Part shown: one piece after another, positions 1 through 9,980 of the stretch
How positions within the stretch are numbered: position 1 is the stretch's first letter
Layout of the letters: the number at the start of each line of letters is the position of its first letter
Origin: Planococcus maritimus
GTDB taxonomy: Bacteria; Bacillota; Bacilli; Bacillales_A; Planococcaceae
DNA length: 64,000 nt
Assembly: GCF_001592825.1 (NCBI RefSeq)
Contig: NZ_LTZG01000001.1
Span: 1,612,001-1,676,000 of the forward strand
Reading direction: 5' to 3'
Program-made: the position numbers and the translations under genes
The notes under the pieces: model-generated
What the model saw: only the letters and a program-made list of their open reading frames with translations
Told to the model about the DNA's origin: nothing
Databases searched by the model: none

Positions 1-1002
1 TCAAAAGAACAAATCGAATCAAATGAAAAAAGCTGGAATAGTTGTGTTAGTGGTATAAAAGAAATAGAAGAAAAATACTCTAACAGCGAAAAAATTAAAT
101 CTTTAAGAGAAAAAATAAAAATGCAAGAAGATTCCATTAAAGTTTTACTCGATTTAAAATTAAAAAAGGACAAAATTTCGGAAGATATCTCTTCAATAAA
201 AGAAAGTTTATCAAATTCTTTATTTACTGTTTTTTCAAATCAGATAGATTTTATTCAATTAATAAATAGTCAACATCAAGGAAGTTTAAAAGTTCAGGCT
301 ACAATCAAATTTAATCAGAAAAAATTTCAAGAAGTCTTTATTGAGAATTTTAACCTTAGAAAAAGTTTATCTGTCTCTCTTCCAGAAAATATTGTAGATA
401 CAGAAAGATGCTTTATTTACAATCAAGATGATTACTTAGAGAAAATAAGAGATTTGCTTGAAGTAATTATCAACCTTCCTCGAGATCGTTACAAAAATTC
501 TTTTGATCTAGCTAGAGTGATAGATGATTTATTCAAATTGTATACAGTAGTTATTTTAGATGTCGAAAAAGACAATGACATAATCAGTGAAATGTCACCA
601 GGCAAAAGAGGGTTAGTGCTTCTAGAACTTTTCTTAAGTATAAATGATGAAAAGCACCCAATCCTACTTGATCAACCAGAAGATAATTTAGATAATAGAA
701 CTATTTCAACGGAATTAGTGAAATTTATTAGAGAAAGAAGTAAAGAACGACAAATTATTGTAGTTACTCATAATGCTAATTTAGTTATTTTGACAGACTC
801 TGAAAATGTTATTGTGGCTAATCAAGATCCACAAATTATCGAAAATGAAGAGTTTCGATTTGAGTATTTATCAGGGGCATTAGAATGTAATTTTTCACAT
901 CAAGGTGATAAGTTGACTGATAAAGGTATACGAGATCATGCTTGTTCAATATTGGAAGGCGGCTGTATTTGGCAGATAAGAAATGTATATAATGGCAATT
1001 AA
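1..1002 (+). CDS. C-terminal part of a TrlF-like AAA/SMC-type ATPase (5' end outside window)
   Basis: The frame is open from base 1, giving 333 visible residues; the true start lies outside. The C-terminal part shows an ABC/SMC-type ATPase core: a signature-like SPGKRG, a Walker B stretch ILLDQPEDNLDN and an H-loop VVTHNANL. The DQPEDNLDN...THNAN pattern is typical of TrlF-type large ATPases and related SMC-like proteins often found in defence or accessory loci. Upstream the visible part looks coiled-coil (Lys/Glu rich). Base composition is much more AT-rich than katG next door, and the gene points against its neighbours, both suggesting horizontal acquisition. Without the N-terminal half the exact family cannot be fixed. 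Confidence 0.75.
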   Translation, partial: SKEQIESNEKSWNSCVSGIKEIEEKYSNSEKIKSLREKIKMQEDSIKVLLDLKLKKDKISEDISSIKESLSNSLFTVFSNQIDFIQLINSQHQGSLKVQATIKFNQKKFQEVFIENFNLRKSLSVSLPENIVDTERCFIYNQDDYLEKIRDLLEVIINLPRDRYKNSFDLARVIDDLFKLYTVVILDVEKDNDIISEMSPGKRGLVLLELFLSINDEKHPILLDQPEDNLDNRTISTELVKFIRERSKERQIIVVTHNANLVILTDSENVIVANQDPQIIENEEFRFEYLSGALECNFSHQGDKLTDKGIRDHACSILEGGCIWQIRNVYNGN

Positions 1003-1182
1003 GGATATTCGGTTGGATGTATAAATTCTCTACCCTATGTCGCTTGACACGGAGCCTCTGCGGGTACGATTTCACGCAAAGGAATGCGCTATGTGACTTT
1101 GCGTAGCACACGAGCTTATCATACCCGCCACTCCGTATAAAGCGTTGAATATGCGGCAATTCATGCATTCCCTTAATTGCCA
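993..1182. repeat. 190-bp element with 12-bp perfect terminal inverted repeats and nested dyads
   Basis: TGGCAATTAAGG at 993-1004 is exactly inverted at 1171-1182. Between them are nested arms: GCGGGTA against TACCCGC, and ACGCAAAG against CTTTGCGT. The left end overlaps the stop codon of the TrlF-like gene. The segment can fold into one long hairpin, as a MITE-like or REP-like unit would. I see no convincing coding frame in it. The rest of the gene-free stretch to 1476 holds only the two hairpins listed next. Confidence 0.5.
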
Positions 1183-1319
1183 AACACTACATTCCTCAAA
1201 TGCCAGTAACAAAGGCGGCCAACAAGCTTTTGAATTAAGAGAGCAAAAATATGGTTTTGTTAAAACAAATTCTAACTTGTGATGCCGAATTTCATTTAGT
1301 CAACAAATTCATAAAGCTA

Positions 1320-1361
1320 GAAAGCCTATTGAGGGTATGACACTACCCACGATAGGCTTTC
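1320..1361 (+). terminator. Hairpin, possible terminator
   Basis: GAAAGCCTAT at 1320-1329 pairs with ATAGGCTTTC at 1352-1361, and the stem extends inward through GGGT/ACCC. The following bases are AT-rich but without a clean T run, so termination is only probable. Confidence 0.45.
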
Positions 1362-1433
1362 ATTATTTATAGACATCAGATAATTTTTTTACAATTCGTT
1401 CACTTTCCGCTAGCTTCCTAACGAATGAACCCA

Positions 1434-1465
1434 CAAAAAACTGGCCAGCGCGGAGCTGACCAGTT
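1434..1465 (-). terminator. Rho-independent terminator of katG
   Basis: Read on the minus strand, AACTGGTCAGC pairs with GCTGGCCAGTT and is followed by a T run, just downstream of the katG stop codon. Confidence 0.85.
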
Positions 1466-1476
1466 TGTGCATTGAT

Positions 1477-3729
<2,253 letters not shown>

Positions 3730-3809
3730 TTAAAAACCTCCTAATGAATGTATTGCTAGTTACTGCTCACGTGTTTTAAAGCAATCAACTACGTATAATC
3801 ATTCTTACA

Positions 3810-3824
3810 TTAGAATTATACTAA
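3810..3824. promoter_or_regulatory. PerR-like operator upstream of katG
   Basis: TTAGAATTATACTAA is a 7-1-7 inverted repeat with one unpaired arm position, close to the Per-box consensus TTATAATNATTATAA. Read on the minus strand it contains TATAAT, so it would overlap the katG -10 region about 85-100 bp before the start codon. No perR gene is in the window. Confidence 0.6.
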
Positions 3825-3899
3825 ACTAGAGCCGAACTGAACAGCAATATGGTAAAAAATACGATACTTTTTTTGCAGCCTTCTGTAACTCCTGATTTT

Positions 3900-5003
3900 T
3901 CAATAACTGGCACAGACTTTGTTTCGGCCTGTTCGCTTAGCTTTATACAAATACTCATCTGCTTTTTCAACAATATGAGCGGTATCAGCCACAGTCTCCG
4001 GGTAGGTGGCAGCACCGATTGAGATGGTAATGGTGATGGAATGGCTTGAAGATACCCTGAATTTATGGTTTTCAACTGCCTTCCTGATATTTTCCGCAAT
4101 GACAATCGCTTTTTCGTGCGGGCAGTCAGGAAGAATAACAGAAAATTCTTCTCCGCCATTTCTCGAAACGATATCCACTGAGCGGCTGGCACTTTTCAAT
4201 ACTTTGCCGAGCTCAATTAGAATCTTGTCCCCCACCGGATGCCCATATGCATCGTTGACCGTTTTGAAATGGTCGATATCGATGATCAATAATGATAATT
4301 TTTCATCTTTCTCAACGGCACTCCTAATCAGTTCATTCCAAATTGCATCAAATTGACGCACATTGTTCAAGCCTGTCAGGAAATCAGTAGTCGACTCTTG
4401 TTCATATTTCGTTAATAGGTACTGTGTTTTTCGAATGTATTCCACGAAAAAAATCGCCGTGATGCCGCCAACAATCGAGACCAGCCAATAAGACGGCAGT
4501 AAGTCTCTTAATATCGCTGCATCCTGTATAAGCACGGTGATGATAGTGCTGAACACAATATTAGAGAAAATGATCATTACGAATCCCATTTGGTAGGGAG
4601 TCGCATGGCGCTGACGGCTACTGAAAAATTTCCGGATCGCCAGAAAGCCGATGATTAAAATAACCATTAAAATCGTTGCAGCCAGTGCAGAGGTATTAAC
4701 GCCGAGTAAAAAGCGGCCGAGGATAATGAGCATTGCACTGAGCATCGCTTGTGGAGGCCCTAGGAAAATCAATAAGAGCATGACCGGGATAAAACGCAGA
4801 TCGACAATCGCTTCGGTACTTACTTGAATGGAAAAATACATTAGCAAAAATCCTAATACACCGCCGGTGAACCCATCAATCGCGATCGCCTTTTTAGCAG
4901 GCATCGTCTCCAGGCCCATCCTGTGCCTCAATTGCAAATAAATGAAAATCAATGCAATGAGCACAGATAAATTGATAAACAAATCTTCAAATAACAATAG
5001 CAA
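3900..5003 (-). CDS. Membrane GGDEF diguanylate cyclase with 5TM-LYT-type sensor region
   Basis: Makes cyclic di-GMP from GTP. The N-terminal half is a multi-helix membrane region resembling the 5TM receptors of LytS-type sensors. The C-terminal GGDEF domain carries an intact GGEEF active-site loop, with RSVD exactly five residues before it, a product-inhibition (I) site. Metal-binding DIDHFKTVND precedes. I chose TTG at 5003 because GGGGGAG lies 8 nt upstream, giving MLLLLFEDLFIN..., 367 aa. A longer frame from TTG at 5081 has no ribosome-binding site. There is no EAL domain. The ligand of the membrane part is unknown. Confidence 0.9.
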   Translation of the reverse strand: MLLLFEDLFINLSVLIALIFIYLQLRHRMGLETMPAKKAIAIDGFTGGVLGFLLMYFSIQVSTEAIVDLRFIPVMLLLIFLGPPQAMLSAMLIILGRFLLGVNTSALAATILMVILIIGFLAIRKFFSSRQRHATPYQMGFVMIIFSNIVFSTIITVLIQDAAILRDLLPSYWLVSIVGGITAIFFVEYIRKTQYLLTKYEQESTTDFLTGLNNVRQFDAIWNELIRSAVEKDEKLSLLIIDIDHFKTVNDAYGHPVGDKILIELGKVLKSASRSVDIVSRNGGEEFSVILPDCPHEKAIVIAENIRKAVENHKFRVSSSHSITITISIGAATYPETVADTAHIVEKADEYLYKAKRTGRNKVCASY

Positions 5004-5235
5004 TGCGTATTCTCCCCCCAGCGGCAAATGGCTCTTTTCTATGTTGCGATCACAGGCTTCACGGCCTATTGTGGCCTCCAATTTTCAAGCTGGAAGCGCG
5101 TGCATTGCAGGTCTTTCTTAACCTATACACTTATTTTACTTGAAAATCGATTTTTTAGTTTCTTTTGTATGTAAATTTGTTAGATATTTCATTTTCTTGG
5201 CTGTCATTTTCAAGTTTACATTCACATTTGCAAAG

Positions 5236-5304
5236 TTCTACCTTTGTTTGATAGATATTTCTACTTTTGTTAGGTAGATATTTCTACCTTTGTTAGGTAG
5301 AAGT
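5236..5304. repeat. Three head-to-tail 23-bp repeats, each containing a small palindrome
   Basis: Units start at 5236, 5259 and 5282 and are exactly 23 bp each. The core CTACC-TTTGTTA-GGTAG is a 5-bp inverted repeat, complete in the third unit and degenerate in the first two. The stretch 5004-5344 holds nothing else that I can support. The evenly spaced dyads could be regulator sites for the diguanylate cyclase gene, whose start lies to the left. Confidence 0.6.
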
Positions 5305-5344
5305 TTGCGAGGAAGAAACTCTTCAAAAAACCATGGTCCCCATT

Positions 5345-5390
5345 GAAAAAGGCATCTTCTCTGTTTTCGTAAACAGGAAGATGCCTTTTT
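5345..5390 (-). terminator. Terminator of the esterase gene
   Basis: A long stem (AAAAAGGCATCTTC against GAAGATGCCTTTTT, with inner CTGTTT/AAACAG) with A and T runs on both sides. It begins at the stop codon of the esterase gene and could work in both directions. Confidence 0.9.
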
Positions 5391-6171
5391 ATGCATATAA
5401 TGAATTTTTCGCAGCATCAGCCGGGGCAGCAGTCACCCGTTTGATCCATTCTATGGATTTGTTAACGATGACATCCAATTCATAGTCCATTGACGCAATA
5501 TGGTAGGAGTTATGGAGTTGATGCTTTTTTCTATGTTCTGAACGGATTTTGCTGAGAATATAGTCTGAGTTAGAAGGCGGCACGACATGGTCTTCAAGTG
5601 ACTGGAAACACAAGGCGGGGCAGCGAACTTCGCCAAGTTTTGCGCGGACAACATCCATATAGCCGAGCAATTGCTGATATGCTTTGATTGGCGCCTGCTC
5701 ATAAGTGATTTCCACCGCGTCCGCTTTTTTGATATCGGGCGCATCTTCTGTGACGTAAACGTGGGCCGGCTGATGGCGGAAATTTTCAAACTGGGGGATG
5801 TCGATTGCCGGATTGATCAACGCGATGCCCTCAATTTCAGGATGGCGGCTGGCCAAATCCAAGCTCAGAGTACCGCCCATTGATTGCCCGATGACAAAAA
5901 CCTTTGCGCACGATTTTCTGAGTTCGGTATAGGCCCGCTCGACAGTCCCGAACCAGTCGTCATAAGAAAACTGTTCCAGATCCTTGTAATGCGTACCATG
6001 GCCCGGCAGCCGCGGACAGGAAACCGTATAGCCTTGTTTGCCAAGCGCTTCCCCTAATTCCCTAACGCTTTGCGGCGTGCCAAGAAAACCGTGGCACAAT
6101 AAGATACCGGTACTATGGCCTTTCAGAAAGAAAGCTTCCGCCCCTTCGATGACAGGATATCGTTCATTCAT
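5389..6171 (-). CDS. Alpha/beta hydrolase, Est30-like carboxylesterase
   Basis: Predicted cytoplasmic serine esterase of 260 aa, the size of Geobacillus Est30-type carboxylesterases. The nucleophile elbow is GQSMGG (Ser97). The acid is Asp194 in SLEDHVVP, and the base is His224 in SYHIAS. The N-terminal ILLCHGFLG supplies the HG oxyanion motif, and RLPGHG is also conserved. The ATG has GGAGGG at good spacing. The natural substrate is unknown. It is separated from the oxidoreductase gene upstream by a palindromic operator, so it is probably an independently regulated unit. Confidence 0.93.
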   Translation of the reverse strand: MNERYPVIEGAEAFFLKGHSTGILLCHGFLGTPQSVRELGEALGKQGYTVSCPRLPGHGTHYKDLEQFSYDDWFGTVERAYTELRKSCAKVFVIGQSMGGTLSLDLASRHPEIEGIALINPAIDIPQFENFRHQPAHVYVTEDAPDIKKADAVEITYEQAPIKAYQQLLGYMDVVRAKLGEVRCPALCFQSLEDHVVPPSNSDYILSKIRSEHRKKHQLHNSYHIASMDYELDVIVNKSIEWIKRVTAAPADAAKNSLYA

Positions 6172-6261
6172 GCAAGCCCTCCTCCAGTCGTTTTAAAATA
6201 AAGCCAATTATTTCAGCCTTCAGTGCAGCGAGTCAAAAAGCTTATTCATATTAGACTATAT

Positions 6262-6290
6262 TTAAAACCTACTTGTCAACTAGGTTTTAA
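6262..6290. promoter_or_regulatory. 29-bp near-perfect palindromic operator with embedded -35 element
   Basis: Arms TTAAAACCTA and TAGGTTTTAA flank TTG-T-CAA around a centre at 6276, with a single mismatched pair. Read on the minus strand the centre gives GTTGACA, a consensus -35 hexamer oriented toward the esterase gene. A TetR- or MarR-type repressor site is likely; no such regulator gene is nearby. Confidence 0.65.
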
Positions 6291-6350
6291 TTGCAGAATG
6301 TGACTCCGGTCCATACGAGCGTTTTCGACGCCCGAGATGGTGGGCAACTC

Positions 6351-7397
6351 TTATCTTGCTTCTTCAATGCTGACCACTTGCTTCGTTTCGGCTGCTTTCA
6401 TGATACCTAACATAACGGCCAGTGATCTCAAAGCCTCTTCTCCAGTGACGAGTGGCTCTTCATCTAAGCGGATAGCGTCGATGAACGCATCAATGACGCC
6501 GCTCGAAACCTGATAATCATTCCTTTGGATCGCTTCGAGCTGATAGTTCACTTTTTCGCCCGAAGCCAGGATGCGCTCGAGCTGATATTCGTCATCGTCG
6601 TAAATTTTCAGGATGCCCTTGTCGCAATAAATGACCGTGCTATTGTCCTCTTCGCCGTAATAGGTCCAGGAAAAGGCAGCAGTCCCGATGCTCCCTTTTT
6701 TAGTCCTCATGCTGCAAACGACGTTGTCACTCACTTCAATCGGCTCACCGAATTCATCCGTTTTGTGCAAAGCTCCCTGAAAGGCGCTTACTTGAACGAT
6801 TTCGTCATCAAGCAAATAATGCAGCAAATCGATTTTATGAATGCCGAGGTCGCCGCCGACACCAAAACCCGAACGCTCTTTTTTGAAAAACCATGTCGAC
6901 TTGGTCTTATTGATGCCCCAGGATTCCGGGCCTGCATGGCCGAAAGCGGTGCGGAAGGTCAAAACGTTCCCGAGCTCTCCTCCCGCTAGGATGTCTCGTG
7001 CTTTTCGGTGTGCAGGTGTAAACCGCTGATTGTGGGCGACCATCAGTTTTTTGCCGGACTTTTTCTGTGCCGCCAAAATTTCCTTGGCGTGCTCGATCGT
7101 TAAGGAGATCGGTTTTTCGCATAAGACATGCTTGCCGCTTAACAAAGCTTGCGTTGAGAACACATGATGCTGTTCATTCGACGAACAATCACTGATCGCT
7201 GCAATGTCGGGATCGTTAAATAACTCCTCGACACTTTTCACGTTGCGGCCGCCGAACCGTTCGACCATCGCTTCGGAACGATGGAGATTGCGGTCGTAAA
7301 AGACGATTTCATCCACGTATGGATTGGCTGTATATTCCGGTGCGTGGCGCATTTTCGTAATGGCCCCGCAACCGATGATGCCTACCTTGATGCCCAT
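6351..7397 (-). CDS. Gfo/Idh/MocA family oxidoreductase
   Basis: NAD(P)-dependent sugar- or inositol-type dehydrogenase family. The N-terminal Rossmann motif is GIIGCGAITK, and the catalytic-region signature is CEKPISLTIE. The C-terminal alpha/beta domain includes GGDLGIHKIDLL, with the conserved G-x-HxxD pattern. Start set at ATG 7397 (MGIKVGIIGCG) because a strong GGGGGG sequence lies just upstream; the longer frame adds 12 unrelated residues. Length is 348 aa, normal for the family. The substrate cannot be read from the sequence. Confidence 0.9.
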   Translation of the reverse strand: MGIKVGIIGCGAITKMRHAPEYTANPYVDEIVFYDRNLHRSEAMVERFGGRNVKSVEELFNDPDIAAISDCSSNEQHHVFSTQALLSGKHVLCEKPISLTIEHAKEILAAQKKSGKKLMVAHNQRFTPAHRKARDILAGGELGNVLTFRTAFGHAGPESWGINKTKSTWFFKKERSGFGVGGDLGIHKIDLLHYLLDDEIVQVSAFQGALHKTDEFGEPIEVSDNVVCSMRTKKGSIGTAAFSWTYYGEEDNSTVIYCDKGILKIYDDDEYQLERILASGEKVNYQLEAIQRNDYQVSSGVIDAFIDAIRLDEEPLVTGEEALRSLAVMLGIMKAAETKQVVSIEEAR

Positions 7398-7537
7398 GCC
7401 ATCCCCCCCTTTTGTCTCTATCCTAGATTGCAATATCCTCCCAACATACTCGAATTCGACTCAAACACAATCGCTGCTGTTGGTAGAAAATAAAGCAAAA
7501 AAACTACGAAAGAAAATGTTCCGCAGTCCTTTTTAGC

Positions 7538-8020
7538 TCAGTGCTTCTTTTCGTGAAGACGCCGGTGGAGCGCATGTACCTGTTCGGCAAGTTCTGGCAC
7601 CGGCCCGTCTACGCGCGGCTCTACAAGTATGTCCCCAATCGATAAATTGCGCACAGGCGAAGGCGCGGCTCCGAGTTCTTTCATCCACTCGCCCAATTGC
7701 TCAGACGAACTGGCGTAAACGATACGGCCGAGGCCGACCCAGCCATGCGCCGCCGCGCACATCGGGCAATGCTCGCCAGATGTATAGACAGTTGCATGTT
7801 TCCGTTCTTCTGGGGCTAGATGTTCGGCTGCCCAGCGCGCAATCGCAAACTCCGGATGTTGCGTATGGTCACCTGATGCCACATGGTTATGGTCTTCAAA
7901 CAGCACTTCTCCTTGTGCCGATACAAGGATCGAACCAAAGGGCTCGTCCCCTTTCTCAAGCGCCTGTTCGGCAAATTTTACACAGTGCTTTAAATGCTGC
8001 AGATCGGTCTCATTGATCAC
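7538..8020 (-). CDS. Nucleoside/guanine deaminase-like cytidine deaminase-fold enzyme
   Basis: 160-aa zinc hydrolase of the CDA/tRNA-adenosine-deaminase fold. Zinc ligands and catalytic acid are visible as HPE (His55, Glu57) and CPMC (Cys85, Cys88). The usual HAE is HPE here and the usual EPCPMC is EHCPMC, so it is not the housekeeping TadA; a guanine or other nucleobase deaminase is more likely. It starts at GTG, preceded by AGGAGTGG. It lies as a single gene between the oxidoreductase and a divergent VOC gene. Confidence 0.8.
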   Translation of the reverse strand: MINETDLQHLKHCVKFAEQALEKGDEPFGSILVSAQGEVLFEDHNHVASGDHTQHPEFAIARWAAEHLAPEERKHATVYTSGEHCPMCAAAHGWVGLGRIVYASSSEQLGEWMKELGAAPSPVRNLSIGDILVEPRVDGPVPELAEQVHALHRRLHEKKH

Positions 8021-8220
8021 CTATACCACTCCTCCATTCTTTTCTCTGTCCAATACATATAACCTGTTTCTATCATTTTCACGCTCAATTGCTGAAAACT
8101 CAATTTCCCTATCTTATCTCCCCCCGTGCAAATGCAGGAATTCAGATTTTGTTTCTTGAATGGTATAAAGGCTAAAGAGGACGAATCGTTAAGCACTTCA
8201 CACAAAACGGAGGGATTCAT

Positions 8221-8592
8221 ATGCAGTTAGGCGCTTTTTCTATTAGCTTGAACGTCCAGAACATCGAGGCCTCAAAAGACTTTTACGAAAAAATCGGTTT
8301 CAGCGTTTTTGGAGGCGACATCGAGCAGAAATGGCTCATCATGAAAAATGGCACGACCTCCATTGGCTTGTTTCAAGGGATGTTCGACAAAAACATCCTG
8401 ACGTTTAATCCAGGCTGGGATGAACACGCACAGGAACTCGATACATTTACTGACATTCGGGAGCTGCAACAAGGCCTGAAATCCAAAGGGGTCGAGTTCA
8501 TAAGCGAAGCAGATGCAACGGGCGAGGGCCCTGCGAGCTTCACGCTCGAAGACCCGGATGGCAACCCGATTTTGTTCGACCAGCACCGGTAA
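8221..8592 (+). CDS. VOC-family (glyoxalase/bleomycin-resistance fold) protein
   Basis: 123 aa with paired beta-alpha-beta-beta-beta modules: [17 protein letters not shown] at the N-terminus and [15 protein letters not shown] at the C-terminus, where Asp/Glu usually bind metal. ACGGAGGGATT provides a strong ribosome-binding site. It is one of few plus-strand genes in this arm and has its own terminator. Which small molecule it handles cannot be deduced; lyase, dioxygenase and resistance proteins share this fold. Confidence 0.88.
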   Translation: MQLGAFSISLNVQNIEASKDFYEKIGFSVFGGDIEQKWLIMKNGTTSIGLFQGMFDKNILTFNPGWDEHAQELDTFTDIRELQQGLKSKGVEFISEADATGEGPASFTLEDPDGNPILFDQHR

Positions 8593-8598
8593 CATAAA

Positions 8599-8640
8599 AA
8601 AGCGTTCACACCAGCCTACTTGTGTGAACGCTTCTTTTTA
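8599..8640. terminator. Bidirectional terminator between VOC and DUF4317 genes
   Basis: AAGCGTTCACA at 8600-8610 pairs with TGTGTGAACGCTT at 8621-8633, with A and T runs on either side. It sits between two convergent genes and can serve both. Confidence 0.9.
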
Positions 8641-8643
8641 TGT

Positions 8644-9831
8644 CTACTCCAATTCTTCTTCCGCCAACAACTTAAATCCTTCCACCACTGTATCCTCTTC
8701 CACTTCGATCAGGATGCAGCGCCGGCCCTTGTAATTGACTTGTTTGACGTAACGTAAGTCTTCGGGGCCGATCTTAATTTCGGCGACTTTCGTGTTGATC
8801 TTAATCGATTTGGCCCCATATTTCGGCACGATGTGACTGGCTTTCATCTCATACTGGCGGTCATCCGTCACTTGCTGGAACGCTTGCTCGACTTTCTCCG
8901 TGCTGATGTCTTTGATACCGCTCGCTTTCAAGACGCGCTCGACTTCCTTGGAATCGAGCATTGGCGCCGGCTCGTCCTCGTCTTCTGCTTCCACTTCGAG
9001 CATGCTGTTGATCTCGTCGTAGACGCCCGCGAGCGTTCTTGAATTGACCTCATCGCCGATCACTTGCTTGACGATTTCTTCAAACACCACTTTATCGTCT
9101 TCTGCGGTGGTGATTTCATCACCATTCAGCACGTTTTCGATAAACTGAAAATCCGGCTTATTGGCTTTGGCCGCTGAATACAGGATGCGGTTGACGTCTG
9201 CGGCATTATTCGTGAAGCTCGGAAACAAGAACCCGCCAACAGGCGACGACAGCTTGATGACCGGGTCCGCCATGACGTTCGACTTGAATTCCTTTTCAAT
9301 AAAATCAAACACCAGCGACGATTTTGGCAGTTCGGTCTGATTCATGCTGCTGAGGACGAACGGCGTCGTATAGACTTCGTCGCGAAGCGCAGTTTCCGTT
9401 TCGTCGGGTTCGCGTTTCGTCGTCTTGAAATACGTCCCGCGGATGAACGTGATGACCATGTCTTTGTCGTATGGCGTTTCTTCGACCATCTTCAAGGCGA
9501 CGCGCTGCATATTGTCTTTCCAGCCTTCTGCATCATCTGCGTGAAGCCCTTCGTACAATAGCGTTTGCGTATGGTCGGCCTGCCCTTCTTCCGGGCGCTG
9601 AAACTTCACTTCAAATAGCTTGATATCGAGCTTGCCTGCGAGCACTTTCTTAAAATTGGCCAAAAATAGCTCTTGCTGCTCGCGCTCGAGCATCGCAAAC
9701 GAGCGGCCCTCCTCGTGGAAAATCTCACTTGTCTCTTGCTTAATATATACGTTGTAAATCTCGGCAATTTTCAATAAATCCGTCTCCAGCTTGAATTGCT
9801 TGCGGATCTCGGCAATGTCTTTTTTGTTCAT
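8644..9831 (-). CDS. DUF4317 domain-containing protein
   Basis: 395 aa from ATG 9831 (MNKKDIAEIRKQFKLE), the typical N-terminus of this uncharacterised Firmicutes family; the longer frame adds a non-homologous 22-residue lead. A weak GGAG lies upstream. It appears soluble, with an acidic stretch (VEAEDEDEPAP) in the C-terminal third, and shows no recognisable catalytic motif. It converges with the VOC gene. Function is unknown. Confidence 0.85.
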   Translation of the reverse strand: MNKKDIAEIRKQFKLETDLLKIAEIYNVYIKQETSEIFHEEGRSFAMLEREQQELFLANFKKVLAGKLDIKLFEVKFQRPEEGQADHTQTLLYEGLHADDAEGWKDNMQRVALKMVEETPYDKDMVITFIRGTYFKTTKREPDETETALRDEVYTTPFVLSSMNQTELPKSSLVFDFIEKEFKSNVMADPVIKLSSPVGGFLFPSFTNNAADVNRILYSAAKANKPDFQFIENVLNGDEITTAEDDKVVFEEIVKQVIGDEVNSRTLAGVYDEINSMLEVEAEDEDEPAPMLDSKEVERVLKASGIKDISTEKVEQAFQQVTDDRQYEMKASHIVPKYGAKSIKINTKVAEIKIGPEDLRYVKQVNYKGRRCILIEVEEDTVVEGFKLLAEEELE

Positions 9832-9871
9832 CTCTATTTCCAACTCCCAGCTAATAAAATCCGTGTGTTTG

Positions 9872-9917
9872 CAAAAAAAAAAGAGCATCCAAGCCAAGTT
9901 GCTTTGGACACTCTTTT
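9872..9917 (-). terminator. Terminator of the AEC transporter gene
   Basis: On the minus strand, an imperfect stem (AAGAGTGTCCAAAGC against GCTTGGATGCTCTT) is followed by ten T residues. Confidence 0.85.
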
Positions 9918-9980
9918 ATTATAACAAGAATTTGTCAGGATACCGGCATTGCCCCTTGTGGATTTCCAAATCCTTTGTGT

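Noticed and set aside
836-1183. 115-aa minus-strand frame over the TrlF-like gene end
   Set aside because: It overlaps the coding end antisense and is created by the inverted-repeat element; no domain is recognisable.
8017-8220. 67-aa minus-strand frame between the deaminase and VOC genes
   Set aside because: No ribosome-binding site; it occupies the divergent promoter region and resembles no known family.
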